Positions 34,702-49,471 are shown, numbered from the stretch's first letter. The stretch: 64,000 bases of DNA from Marinospirillum sp031581385 (GCF_044810985.1 NZ_CP085242.1:1550001-1614000), one strand, 5' to 3'. A program made the numbers and translations. Notes: generated by a model not told the origin, from the sequence alone.

Positions 34702-34799
34702 GAATTTGCATAGGGCAATCATGCCTCCCACCAGTCCGAAGGCATTCTTATAAAAACATCAGCTCGCTCACTTACTGACTCACTTAATGGAAAAGACCT

Positions 34800-39413
<4,614 letters not shown>

Positions 39414-39422
39414 GAGACGATC

Positions 39423-40907
<1,485 letters not shown>

Positions 40908-40916
40908 TGGGTCAAT

Positions 40917-40954
40917 GAAAAAGCGGTTGGCTCTCTGAAGCTGGCCGCTTTTTC
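40917..40954 (+). terminator. Terminator of the second gltBD operon
   Basis: A 16-bp stem with three G-U pairs: left arm 40917-40932 (GAAAAAGCGGTTGGCT), loop CTCTGA, right arm 40939-40954 (AGCTGGCCGCTTTTTC). It starts 9 bases after the gltD2 stop codon. Confidence 0.92.
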
Positions 40955-41013
40955 ACCTTGCCAGGATTCAGCAAGGGTGTATGCTGGTGCGAAATCCTTG
41001 AAGGAGTTACAAC

Positions 41014-41292
41014 ATGTCTTATCCCCGCCTTGTGGGCGTTACGCCTGACGGTCAGAAAGTCGAATTGCCTGCCTTGACAGAAATCCAGATCAACTGGGAA
41101 GAAGGGCTTCCTGCAGCTCTACTGATCAACCCGGAACATCTGAAAGGCAACAGCCTGTCACTGGAGGTCGGTAGCCTGGAAGATGAAACGGATCACATCG
41201 AGGAATATGGAGTCTTGGTACTGAAACCCGGTGCCTGCAATCTGGTGGATATTGAGATTGAGAATCACCGGATGGACGATGCAGAGGATTAA
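41014..41292 (+). CDS. Small protein of unknown function
   Basis: 92 residues with a good Shine-Dalgarno (AAGGAG, 8 bases before the ATG). Acidic and soluble, no signal peptide, no motif I recognise; the middle LLINPEHLKGNSLSLEVGSLED looks like beta-strands and the tail is Glu/Asp-rich. It overlaps the next, convergent gene by 4 bases. Reading frame and start signal make it a convincing gene; function unknown. Confidence 0.7.
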   Translation: MSYPRLVGVTPDGQKVELPALTEIQINWEEGLPAALLINPEHLKGNSLSLEVGSLEDETDHIEEYGVLVLKPGACNLVDIEIENHRMDDAED

Positions 41293-41669
41293 TCCTCTGC
41301 GTCAAAATCTTCCACTTCTTCCAGCACCTGGGCGAGCAAAGGAGCCTGGTCGTCCAGGTCAAAGACCATGAAAGCGGGTTCAATGCGGATGAAGTCATCA
41401 AAGAGGGCGCGGTCAATGTCTTCCGGCCAGAGACTGTCGTCTTCTTCCCAGGAAAAGAGTTCATTTTCCAGAATATCCAGATAGCGATCTGCAATCAGGT
41501 TTTCCAGATCTTCCTCTTCTTCCAGCTCAGGAACCAGGTAGCTGGTGGATTCCTGATTCACGTCATCCAGAGTCACCTCTTCTTCCCCGCTGTCGCTGAC
41601 ATTGTTGATCCAGTCGACAAAAGGCTGCCTGAGTTTGACGCTGATGGCAGAGCGGTTAAGCATCTTCAT
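41289..41669 (-). CDS. Small acidic protein of unknown function
   Basis: 126 residues, very rich in Glu and Asp (EELEEEEDLENL-like stretches) with a basic N-terminal segment (MKMLNRSAISVKLRQPFVDWINNV). No membrane helix, no Cys. GGAG precedes the ATG by 7 bases. Similar short acidic proteins occur near dap genes in related bacteria as far as I recall, but I know no function. Transcribed in the same direction as dapD, tail-to-tail with the 92-residue gene. Confidence 0.7.
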   Translation of the reverse strand: MKMLNRSAISVKLRQPFVDWINNVSDSGEEEVTLDDVNQESTSYLVPELEEEEDLENLIADRYLDILENELFSWEEDDSLWPEDIDRALFDDFIRIEPAFMVFDLDDQAPLLAQVLEEVEDFDAED

Positions 41670-41741
41670 GGTGTTTCTCCAGAAAAGGAAAAGACGAAAA
41701 GTCGTTGAGGTGCATTATGCGCACTTACTGGATGGAAGCCA

Positions 41742-41780
41742 AGGGGTAAAGCCGGTTAGTGCTTCAACTGGCTTACCCCT
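41742..41780 (-). terminator. Probable terminator of dapD
   Basis: AGGGGTAAAGCCGGTT (41742-41757) pairs with AACTGGCTTACCCCT (41766-41780) with one bulge and one G-U pair, 15 bases beyond the dapD stop on the minus strand. After the stem the minus strand reads TTGGCTTCC, so the T-tract is poor; the stem is strong. Confidence 0.55.
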
Positions 41781-41795
41781 GTGGCCGAGCCGTAA

Positions 41796-42833
41796 TCAGT
41801 TGTTAGCGTGCAAAGACTCATTCAACTCAACAGCAGAACGATTGGCCAGGCATTCCACGCGACCATTCACTGAATTACGGCGGAACAAGAGGTCATCCTG
41901 ACTGGCCAGAGCGCGTCCTGCCACCTGGCTGACGACTTCACCCTTGTCATCCAACAGGGTGATTTTCATACCCGCTGTAATATACAAACCTGCCTCAACG
42001 GTGCAGCGATTACCTAGAGGAATACCGATACCGGCATTGGCACCGATCAGGCATTTCTCACCCACGGAAATAATGATATCGCCACCCCCGGACAGGGTGC
42101 CCATGGTGGAACAACCGCCACCCAGATCAGAACCGGCACCGACAAACACACCGGCACTGATGCGCCCTTCAATCATGTTAGGGCCTTCGGTACCGGCATT
42201 GAAGTTGACAAAACCTTCGTGCATCACCGTGGTGCCCTCACCCAGATAAGCACCCAGGCGAACCCGTGCAGTATCAGCAATGCGAACCCCTTCAGGCACC
42301 ACGTAGTCACACAGACGCGGGAATTTATCGACACTTTCCACCGTCAGGATTTTACCATCCATACGTGCCTGTAATTGCCGCTGGGTCAGTTCATTGAGGT
42401 CAATGGCCCCTTCACTGGTCCAGGCCACATTTTTCAACAACCCAAAAGCACCGGTCAGGTTAACGCCATGAGGCTTGACCAGACGGTGAGAAAGCAGATG
42501 CAGCTTCAGATAAACTTCCGGCAGGCTTTCAGGAGCCGTATCTTCAGCCAGCATGTTCACCACCAGAGGACGATGGCTACGCTTGAGCTGCTGGGCAATG
42601 ACGGCCAGATCCAGGCGGTTGGCTGCGTCCAGGGCCTCAGAAAGCGCTTCCAGGCGATCAGCAGGAATCGAGAGAACCTGATTGCCGCCTTCATAACCGG
42701 TGGCATCAATCAATGCCTGGGTGACGTCTGTATCCGGGTTCAGCAAAGGGTGTGGATAAAAAACTTCCAGCCATTCACCCTGAGTGTTCTGAGTGCCTAC
42801 ACCCAGGCCGCAGGCAAAGAGTTGCTTGGTCAT
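41796..42833 (-). CDS. dapD: Tetrahydrodipicolinate N-succinyltransferase, long form
   Basis: 345 residues from the ATG at 42833 (GAGGA 6 bases upstream); this is the long DapD type of Pseudomonas, starting MTKQLFACGLGVGTQNTQGEWLEVFYPHPLLNP. The C-terminal half is a left-handed beta-helix (RVRLGAYLGEGTTVMHEGFVNFNAG, GGGCSTMGTLSGGG, IGANAGIGIPLG). It succinylates tetrahydrodipicolinate in lysine and diaminopimelate synthesis; dapC, the next step, is just upstream on the same strand. Confidence 0.95.
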   Translation of the reverse strand: MTKQLFACGLGVGTQNTQGEWLEVFYPHPLLNPDTDVTQALIDATGYEGGNQVLSIPADRLEALSEALDAANRLDLAVIAQQLKRSHRPLVVNMLAEDTAPESLPEVYLKLHLLSHRLVKPHGVNLTGAFGLLKNVAWTSEGAIDLNELTQRQLQARMDGKILTVESVDKFPRLCDYVVPEGVRIADTARVRLGAYLGEGTTVMHEGFVNFNAGTEGPNMIEGRISAGVFVGAGSDLGGGCSTMGTLSGGGDIIISVGEKCLIGANAGIGIPLGNRCTVEAGLYITAGMKITLLDDKGEVVSQVAGRALASQDDLLFRRNSVNGRVECLANRSAVELNESLHANN

Positions 42834-42873
42834 CATAGATCCTCTTGAAGTAAGTATTTTATAAAAAATCAGC

Positions 42874-43218
42874 TTAGGATAATTGTTGCTCCCACTGCTC
42901 GGCGTCAAAGCCAACCAGCAGTTGAGTACCGGTATCCAGTACCGGGCGCTTGATCAAACTGGGGTTATCCTGCATCAGTTGCAGAGCCAGTTCCCGGTCA
43001 ATGGCTTCACGCTGCTCTTCGGGCAGCTTGCGCCAGGTGGTGCCGCGGCGATTAACCAGAGGCTCCCAGCCGAGTTGTTCAACCCAGCGCTCCAGGGTGG
43101 CCTGGTCAATACCGGCTTTTTTGTAGTCATGAAAACTGTAGTCCAACTGGTTTTCATCCAACCAGGTACGGGCTTTTTTCATGGTATTGCAATTGGGTAT
43201 TCCGTAAAGAGTCAGCAT
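42874..43218 (-). CDS. ArsC/Spx-family protein (YffB type)
   Basis: 114 residues from the ATG at 43218, which has AAGG 6 bases upstream; a GTG at 43236 is possible. Thioredoxin-like ArsC fold with a single N-terminal Cys in LYGIPNCNTMKKARTWLDE and the RRGTTWRKL and IKRPVLD segments of the family. It lacks the CX2C pair of Spx, and the arsenate reductase triad of true ArsC is not evident. Function unknown; conserved next to dapD and dapC. Confidence 0.85.
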   Translation of the reverse strand: MLTLYGIPNCNTMKKARTWLDENQLDYSFHDYKKAGIDQATLERWVEQLGWEPLVNRRGTTWRKLPEEQREAIDRELALQLMQDNPSLIKRPVLDTGTQLLVGFDAEQWEQQLS

Positions 43219-43236
43219 TTTAACCTTTTTTGTCAC

Positions 43237-43440
43237 TCTTGAGTGGTAAGAATTGCTTTTCTCGATGCAGGCTGCAGAGTGCTACTCGTCAGGCTATCTG
43301 CAACAGGAAGCTGCAGCCGACCCACATGGAAGTGGGAAGTGCAGAAGTTAGTATGGAACCAACTCTGTCCGAGCTTACAGGGATGTATTCACGCGTCCTG
43401 AAGAGTAGTACCTGTAGCCAACAATGTTGTTAATCAGAAG
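43237..43440. repeat. Intergenic hairpin-rich stretch with the 18-base repeat
   Basis: Non-coding. Contains a nested hairpin (CTGCA 43311-43315 / TGCAG 43340-43344 around CCCAC 43321-43325 / GTGGG 43332-43336) and GGATGTATTCACGCGTCC at 43381-43398, the exact reverse complement of 34437-34454. This looks like a short interspersed intergenic element present in at least two copies in the window. Confidence 0.55.
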
Positions 43441-43450
43441 CTTTTTTGGT

Positions 43451-43640
43451 GATCGTCCGCGGAGCGGACTCCCACAACACCATACCTCAGATTCCTGTAG
43501 GAGCTTGCTCTGCAAGCAATTCTGATCGTCCGCGGAGCGGACTCCCACAGCAGACTCCAACAGCAGACTCCAACAGCGAACTCCCACAGTGGGCTCGAAA
43601 CCCTGGAAGCCTGTGGGAGCTGGTTCCGCCAGCGATGGCT
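43451..43640. repeat. Cluster of REP-type palindromic repeats
   Basis: Four copies of a REP-like unit built on a G(T/G)GGAG tetranucleotide head plus a short hairpin. Minus orientation at 43451-43476 and 43524-43549, which are identical (GATCGTCCGCGGAGCGG then ACTCCCACA); plus orientation at 43495-43520 (CTGTAGGAGCTTGCTCTGCA...) and 43611-43636 (CTGTGGGAGCTGGTTCCGCC...). Between them a 13-base unit CAGCAGACTCCAA is repeated. Opposed pairs resemble REPINs, elements mobilised by RAYT transposases in Pseudomonas and relatives. Confidence 0.8.
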
Positions 43641-43646
43641 TATACC

Positions 43647-44846
43647 TCAGAAGCCTGCTTCTATAAATCGCCTTAGCCGCTTGGCCCCTGCAATGCATTC
43701 TTCCAGTTCGGCAACAAGAGCAATACGAATACGGTTTTCCGCCGGGTTAATGCCATCAACTTCCCGTGACAGGTAGCGTCCGGCCAGTACCGCTAGATTT
43801 TCCTTTTCCAGCAGGCGTTGGGTGAAAGTCTCATCATCAACCGGGGTTTTCGGCCAGAGGTAGAAGCCGGCATCCGGGCGCTGGATGTCCATAACCGGTT
43901 CTAGAATTTCCAGCACAGCGTCAAACTTGGCGCGGTAAAGTTCACGGTTGGCTTTGACGTGTTCTTCGTCATTCCAGGCAACGATGGAAGCCGTCTGGTG
44001 GTGCGGTGGCATGGCGCAACCATGATAGGTGCGATAGCGCAAAAAGTTTTTCAACAGCTCGGCATCACCGGCCACAAAACCGGATCTTAAGCCAGGAAGG
44101 TTGGAGCGTTTGGACAGGGAGTGAAACACCAGGCAGCGTTTGTAATCCGTACGCCCGGTTTCGGCACAGACCTGCAGGAGACCATGCGGTGGCTGGTCTT
44201 CATCAAAATAGATTTCCGAGTAGCATTCATCGGCACAGATCACAAAGTCATGCTGATCGGCCAGCTCCAGCAGTGTTTTCTGCTGTTCAAAAGACAAAAG
44301 AGCACCGGTGGGGTTACCGGGCGAGCAGATGAATACCATTTGGGTGTCTTTCCAGATGGCTTCAGGCACCTGGGTGAAATCCGGCTGGAAGCCGTTTTCT
44401 GCGGTGCAGTTGAGGTAATGCGGCTGCCCACCAGCCAACAGGGTTGCACCTTCGTAAATCTGGTAGAAGGGGTTGGGCATCACGACTTTGGCCGGGCGGC
44501 TGGCATCAATCAGGGTCTGTACGATGGCAAACAGGGCTTCGCGGGTGCCGTTGACCGGTAACACCTGGCTTTTCGGGTCCAGGGGCTGTTTTTGCAAATG
44601 AAAACGCCGCTCACACCAACCGGCAATGGCTTCACGCAGGGCCAGATCACCCTGGGTGGCTGGATACTTGCTGACCTGATCCAAAGCATGACGCAGGGCG
44701 GTTAGTACCAGCTCCGGAGCCGGGTGTTGGGGTTCGCCTATGGTAAACGCAATGCGCTTCAGGTCAGCGGGTGGCTGGATACCTGCGGTCAGCTTAGCCA
44801 GTTTTTCAAAGGGGTAGGGGTGCAATTTGTCCAGATCAGGGTTCAC
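43647..44846 (-). CDS. dapC: Succinyldiaminopimelate transaminase
   Basis: 399 residues from a GTG at 44846 with GGAG 8 bases upstream; the frame stays open further upstream inside glnD but that part is not DapC-like. Class I aminotransferase: PYPFEKL N-terminus, GEPQHPAPE, CSPGNPTGALLS, DECYSEIYF and the PLP lysine in SLSKRSNLPGLRSGFV. Transfers an amino group in diaminopimelate synthesis (PLP-dependent). Nineteen bases after glnD, same operon. The REP cluster follows its 3' end. Confidence 0.92.
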   Translation of the reverse strand: MNPDLDKLHPYPFEKLAKLTAGIQPPADLKRIAFTIGEPQHPAPELVLTALRHALDQVSKYPATQGDLALREAIAGWCERRFHLQKQPLDPKSQVLPVNGTREALFAIVQTLIDASRPAKVVMPNPFYQIYEGATLLAGGQPHYLNCTAENGFQPDFTQVPEAIWKDTQMVFICSPGNPTGALLSFEQQKTLLELADQHDFVICADECYSEIYFDEDQPPHGLLQVCAETGRTDYKRCLVFHSLSKRSNLPGLRSGFVAGDAELLKNFLRYRTYHGCAMPPHHQTASIVAWNDEEHVKANRELYRAKFDAVLEILEPVMDIQRPDAGFYLWPKTPVDDETFTQRLLEKENLAVLAGRYLSREVDGINPAENRIRIALVAELEECIAGAKRLRRFIEAGF

Positions 44847-44865
44847 TGAAGATCTCCGCAAAATT

Positions 44866-47562
44866 TTAGTAACTGGGCTGTCGTGCCTGACGATCCAGCT
44901 CTTCACAAAGTCGGGCCTGCAAACGGTAGCAAAGCTCCGGGTCGGACAGCGGCGTACCATCCTGTTGGGTGATAAAAAACACGTCTTCAACCCGCTCGCC
45001 GAGAGTGGCGATCTTGGCATTCTGCAGCCAGAGATCAAACTCCACAAAGATGCTCCCGATGCGCGCCAGCAAGCCGGGGCGGTCGGGGGTGATCACTTCC
45101 ACCAAAGTGCGCAGGTTGCTGGGGTCATTGCTGATAAACACCTGGGTGGGCAGGGTGAAGTGTTTGAGTTGTCGGGGGGTATGGTGCTGCACCAGGGCCG
45201 GAAAGTCTTCCGGGCTGTTGAGTTCACGGATCAGTTCCTGACGAATTTCTTCCAGGCGTTCCGGACTGCGGGGCACTTCCCCGTCCTGCTCCAGCACAAT
45301 CAGGGTATTCAGGGTATAACCCTGGCCACTGGTGGAGATGCGGGCATCATGAATCGACAAGCCCAGGCGATCCATAATGGCGGCAGTCGCGGCAAAGCCA
45401 AAGGCGGCATCGCGAGTGTGAATAAACACCTTGGTTCCGCCTTCCCGCTGATCATTGGTGGGTGCTGCTACCAGCACCAGAGGCTGTGTTGGGTCTTTCT
45501 GTTCCAATATACCCTGGGTGTGCCAGGCCACTTCACTGGGTGCATCCTGCAGGAAGTAGTCATCATCCAGAGTGGCCCAAAGTTCCTGGATCCGGGTTTC
45601 ATCCTGACCCAGAGCGCGCAGGAGAGTGAGTGCCTGCTCCTGGGTTTCGGCAATCCATTCCGCCGGGTCGATGGGGTTCTCCAGGCCGCGACGGAAAGCA
45701 CGCTGGGTTTCGGCGTACAGCTGGTTCAAGAGAGCCGCCCGCCAACCATTCCATAAACTGGGGTTGGTGGCATTGATGTCAGCCACCGTCAGTACATAAA
45801 GATAATCCAGACGCACCTGATCACTGACTTCTTCGGCAAAGTGACGAATCACTTCCGGGTCGGAAATATCCTGTTTCTGGGCAGTCATGGACATGAGCAG
45901 ATGTTTTTCAACCAGCCAACTGACCAGATGGGTGTCGCGTTTGGAAAGCTGGTGCCTCTGACAGAAATCGCGGGCATCTTCGGCACCCAGTTCGGAATGA
46001 TCGCCACCGCGCCCCTTGCCCAGGTCATGATAAAGCCCGGCAATCCAGAGGACTTCCAGCTTGGGCAGCTGTTGTACCAATTGTGCCGCCAGGGGGTGGT
46101 CGTTGTCCTTGCCCGCCTCACGAAAGCTTTGCAGGAAACGCAGCAGGCGCAGAGTGTGGGCATCCACGGTATAAACGTGAAAGAGGTCGTACTGAGTCAG
46201 GCCCACGGCATGGCCAAATTCCGGAAGGTAGCGGCCCAGCAGGCCATAACGACTCATGCGCGTCAGTTGCAGGGCGACATCCCCCGAAGAGCGCAGCAGC
46301 TCCATGAAAAGGCTGCTGCAACGCAGATCACGGCGGAAGGATTCATCCACCAGATGGCGATGATCACGCAGGGCACGGATGGTGGAAGCCCGCACACCCT
46401 TGATCTGCGGGTTCTGCGCCATCAACAGGAAGATTTCCATCAAGGCAAAGGGGGCACGTTCAAAAATGGCATCCCCGGTGTGTTCAATCAGGCCATTGCG
46501 GATATGAAAACGCTTGTTGAGAGGTTCCAGGCTAACCTCTTCTTCATTTTGCAGCAGGGCTTCTTCAAAGTGCTGTAAAAGAACGTCGTTCAGCTCGGTC
46601 AGAGTGGTGACCACGCGAAAATAGCGCTTCATGAACTGTTCAATGGCCAGGCGGTTTTCGCTGTCCAGGTAGCCGAAAAGTACCGCCAGCTGGCGTTGAT
46701 AATCAAACAACAGACGGTCTTCCGGTCGCCCTGCGATCACATGCAGGGCATAGCGCACCTGCCAGAGGAAACACTGACCCTGCTCCAGAATGCGCATTTC
46801 GGTTTCGGTAAGAAAGCCTTCATCCAGCAGGTCTTTCAGAGAGTGGGCATTGAAATGCCGTTTGGCCACCCAGCCGATCATCTGGATATCCCGCAGGCCA
46901 CCGGGTGAGCTTTTGATGTTGGGTTCCAGGCTGTATTCACTGTTGTTGAATTTATAGTGACGGGCAATCTGCTCCTGCCACTTGGCTTCAAAAAACTTCG
47001 CTGAAGGCCACATGCATTCGGTGCTCAAACGCTGCACCATTTCCTGACGTAGGCTGTCGCTACCGACCAGAGTGCGGTTTTCCAGCAGATTGGTGGCCAC
47101 GGTGATATCGCCCCGGGCTTCCCGCTCGCAGTCCGCGAGAGAACGCACGCTGTGACCGATATCCAGTTTCATGTCCCACAAGAGGGTAATAAAGTCCGAC
47201 AGCAGCTCCCGGTAACGGGTGTCATCGTCATCACGCAGCAGAATCAGCAGGTCGATATCCGATTTGGGGTGAAGTTCACCACGGCCGTAGCCCCCCACAG
47301 CAATCAGGGCAATACGGTCATCCGGCCAGGCAAACTGCTGCCAGGCAATGGCCAGGAGTTGATCCATCGCCCAGGCACGCCCATAAACCAGGTCGCGGAT
47401 GTCGGCACCATCATAAAAGGCCTGATCCAGGCGCTGGTCAATCAGTCCCAGGGCTTTTTTGAACAGAGGAATGGGTGGAGCACTGGCCGATTTGAGCTGC
47501 TCTTCAAATTTGCTGAAGTCAAACAGGGAAGGATCAGGCTCAAACTGGTAATTAACACTCAT
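44866..47562 (-). CDS. glnD: PII uridylyltransferase/uridylyl-removing enzyme
   Basis: 898 residues from the ATG at 47562 (MSVNYQFEPDPS; GGAG 8 bases upstream); an in-frame extension into map is rejected. Nucleotidyltransferase site GGYGRGELHPKSDIDLLIL near residue 95, an HD domain with HDLGKGRGGDHSELGA, and two C-terminal ACT domains (KVFIHTRDAAFGF and TLVEVITPDRPGLLARIG). It senses glutamine and modifies PII, which controls NtrB/NtrC; the NtrC-like sites before both gltB genes make this link relevant. Confidence 0.97.
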   Translation of the reverse strand: MSVNYQFEPDPSLFDFSKFEEQLKSASAPPIPLFKKALGLIDQRLDQAFYDGADIRDLVYGRAWAMDQLLAIAWQQFAWPDDRIALIAVGGYGRGELHPKSDIDLLILLRDDDDTRYRELLSDFITLLWDMKLDIGHSVRSLADCEREARGDITVATNLLENRTLVGSDSLRQEMVQRLSTECMWPSAKFFEAKWQEQIARHYKFNNSEYSLEPNIKSSPGGLRDIQMIGWVAKRHFNAHSLKDLLDEGFLTETEMRILEQGQCFLWQVRYALHVIAGRPEDRLLFDYQRQLAVLFGYLDSENRLAIEQFMKRYFRVVTTLTELNDVLLQHFEEALLQNEEEVSLEPLNKRFHIRNGLIEHTGDAIFERAPFALMEIFLLMAQNPQIKGVRASTIRALRDHRHLVDESFRRDLRCSSLFMELLRSSGDVALQLTRMSRYGLLGRYLPEFGHAVGLTQYDLFHVYTVDAHTLRLLRFLQSFREAGKDNDHPLAAQLVQQLPKLEVLWIAGLYHDLGKGRGGDHSELGAEDARDFCQRHQLSKRDTHLVSWLVEKHLLMSMTAQKQDISDPEVIRHFAEEVSDQVRLDYLYVLTVADINATNPSLWNGWRAALLNQLYAETQRAFRRGLENPIDPAEWIAETQEQALTLLRALGQDETRIQELWATLDDDYFLQDAPSEVAWHTQGILEQKDPTQPLVLVAAPTNDQREGGTKVFIHTRDAAFGFAATAAIMDRLGLSIHDARISTSGQGYTLNTLIVLEQDGEVPRSPERLEEIRQELIRELNSPEDFPALVQHHTPRQLKHFTLPTQVFISNDPSNLRTLVEVITPDRPGLLARIGSIFVEFDLWLQNAKIATLGERVEDVFFITQQDGTPLSDPELCYRLQARLCEELDRQARQPSY

Positions 47563-47581
47563 GGCCCTGTCTCCGTTTGCC

Positions 47582-48361
47582 TTAGGAAAATGATTCTTCA
47601 CGACGACGCGTGAGCACTTCCACACCCGTCTCCGTCACCAGCAGGGTATGTTCCCACTGCGCGGAAAGAGTGTGATCCTTGGTGACGACGGTCCAGCCAT
47701 CCTTCAAGAGTTTGCAGTGACGCTTACCGGCATTGATCATCGGCTCGATGGTAAAACACATGCCGGGCTGGAGTTCAATATCGGACTTTTCCGTATAGCC
47801 ATCATAATGCAGCACCTGGGGATCTTCATGAAAAACCTTGCCGATGCCGTGACCACAGTATTCCTGGACCACGGAAAAACGTTCCTTGTCGGCCAGCTGC
47901 TGGATCACTTTGCCGATGCTGGAAAGACGCGCGCCAGGCTTGACGACATCAATGGCCGCATAGAGGGCCTGCTGGGTAAACTCGGCCAACCGCCTGGCCA
48001 TGATGGTCGGTTCACCGACATAAAACATCTTGCTGGTATCGCCGTGATAGCCATCCTTGATGACGGTGATATCGATATTGACGATATCACCCTTTTTCAG
48101 CTTTTTATTGTCATCCGGGATACCATGGCAAATGACATGATTGACGGAAGTGCAAATGGACTTGGGGAAACCATGGTAATTCAGCGGTGCAGGAATAGCG
48201 CCCTGCTTCTCCGTAATGTATTCATGACAAATGCGATCCAGCTCACCGGTGGTAACGCCCGGCTTGACCAGGTCATCCAGCATCTCCAGAACTTCGGCTG
48301 CCAAACGCCCGGCAACGCGCATTTTTTCAATTTCTTCGGGGGTTTTAATGGTGACCATCAT
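47582..48361 (-). CDS. map: Methionine aminopeptidase type I
   Basis: 259 residues from the ATG at 48361 (AAGAG 8 bases upstream; the next codon is also ATG). Motifs: HGIPDDNKKLKKGDIVNIDITVIKDGYHGDTSKMF with the metal-binding Asp pair, EYCGHGIGKVFHEDPQ and IEPMINAG. Removes N-terminal Met from nascent proteins. Divergent from rpsB and first gene of map-glnD-dapC. Confidence 0.96.
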   Translation of the reverse strand: MMVTIKTPEEIEKMRVAGRLAAEVLEMLDDLVKPGVTTGELDRICHEYITEKQGAIPAPLNYHGFPKSICTSVNHVICHGIPDDNKKLKKGDIVNIDITVIKDGYHGDTSKMFYVGEPTIMARRLAEFTQQALYAAIDVVKPGARLSSIGKVIQQLADKERFSVVQEYCGHGIGKVFHEDPQVLHYDGYTEKSDIELQPGMCFTIEPMINAGKRHCKLLKDGWTVVTKDHTLSAQWEHTLLVTETGVEVLTRRREESFS

Positions 48362-48404
48362 CACAAAAACTCTTAATGGATAGGGCCCGCAAGAAAATGC
48401 GGGC

Positions 48405-48668
48405 TTTATGTTCACGCAGGACTATGCTATAAAGTGCGCGCTCAAATTAACCCCCGAAGGATACGGCAAGGGTCAGCCGAAGGCAAACCCACACCGCCCT
48501 CCTCCTGCAGGGACATTTGCGCAAACTGAACGCCCCACCAGGGGGCAAATAACGTCACACATACACCGACACAGTCATCTGGGTGCTCTAATCACTACCC
48601 AAGTGTAGATTAGAGTTGATGTCTGGGGTGTATGGAGGCCTAACCCGTAACATTCGGAGTAAATTTTC
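48405..48668 (+). promoter_or_regulatory. rpsB promoter and structured leader
   Basis: TTTATG (48405-48410), 17 bases, TATAAA (48428-48433), then GTGCGCGCT, a GC-rich discriminator typical of growth-controlled ribosomal promoters. The leader of about 230 bases has no gene but a clear hairpin: CTCTAATC (48586-48593) with GATTAGAG (48608-48615). In enterobacteria the leader of rpsB is the site of S2 autoregulation; this leader may do the same, though I cannot confirm similarity to that RNA family. Confidence 0.5.
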
Positions 48669-49400
48669 ATGGCACAAGTATCCATGCGTGATTTGTTGCA
48701 AGCTGGCGCTCACTTTGGTCACCAGACTCGCTACTGGAACCCCAAGATGGGCAAATACATCTTTGGCGCCCGCAACAAAATCCACATCATCAACCTAGAA
48801 AAAACCGTTCCTGCCCTGAATGAAGCTGTCAGCTTTGTGGAAAAACTGGCTGGCGGTAAAAACAAGATTCTGTTCGTCGGCACCAAACGCGCTGCGGCCA
48901 AAATCGTTCGCGAAGAAGCCGACAAGGCCAACATGCCTTACGTCAACCATCGCTGGTTGGGCGGCATGCTGACCAACTACAAGACCATTCGCCAGTCCAT
49001 TCGTCGCCTGCGCGACCTGGAAACCCAGCAGCAGGATGGCACCTTCGACAAGCTGACCAAAAAAGAAGTGCTGATGAACCAGCGCGAAATGGAAAAGCTG
49101 GAACGCTCCATTGGTGGTATCAAAAACATGGGCGGTCTGCCGGATGCCCTGTTTGTGGTTGACGTCGACCACGAGCGTCTGGCCATCAACGAAGCCAACA
49201 AACTGGGTATTCCCGTTATCGGTGTGGTCGACACCAACTCCGATCCCGATGGCGTTGACTATGTCATTCCCGGTAACGATGACGCCATCCGTGCCGTCAA
49301 GCTGTATGTAGGCGCCATTGCCGGTGCTTGTGGCAAAGCCAAAGAAGATGCCGCCACTGAAGAGCTGGTGGAAGTTGCTGAACAACCAGCAGCTGAGTAA
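48669..49400 (+). CDS. rpsB: 30S ribosomal protein S2
   Basis: 243 residues. MAQVSMRDLLQAGAHFGHQTRYWNPKMGKYIFGARNKIHIINLEKT is the unmistakable S2 start, followed by FVGTKRAA, HRWLGGMLTN and IPVIGVVDTNSDPDGVDYVIPGNDDA. Shine-Dalgarno CGGAG 9 bases upstream. First gene of the rpsB-tsf unit. Confidence 0.98.
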   Translation: MAQVSMRDLLQAGAHFGHQTRYWNPKMGKYIFGARNKIHIINLEKTVPALNEAVSFVEKLAGGKNKILFVGTKRAAAKIVREEADKANMPYVNHRWLGGMLTNYKTIRQSIRRLRDLETQQQDGTFDKLTKKEVLMNQREMEKLERSIGGIKNMGGLPDALFVVDVDHERLAINEANKLGIPVIGVVDTNSDPDGVDYVIPGNDDAIRAVKLYVGAIAGACGKAKEDAATEELVEVAEQPAAE

Positions 49401-49410
49401 ATCTTTCCTC

Positions 49411-49446
49411 GCCGACTGCAAAGACATTCTGCAGTCGGCATTTTTA
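49411..49446 (+). terminator. Attenuator hairpin between rpsB and tsf
   Basis: GCCGACTGCA (49411-49420), loop of 9, TGCAGTCGGC (49430-49439), then ATTTTT. A partial terminator between rpsB and tsf is known in E. coli, where it lowers tsf expression relative to rpsB; the same role is inferred. Confidence 0.8.
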
Positions 49447-49471
49447 AAAGTTTCCAAGGGGTCTATAAGTT

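Noticed and set aside
43495..43636. REP cluster as a CRISPR array
   Set aside because: The repeats alternate in orientation, differ in sequence and have no regular spacers; no cas genes are present.
44827..45756. 309-codon plus-strand frame opposite glnD
   Set aside because: Lies entirely antisense to glnD and the start of dapC, with no recognisable protein features.
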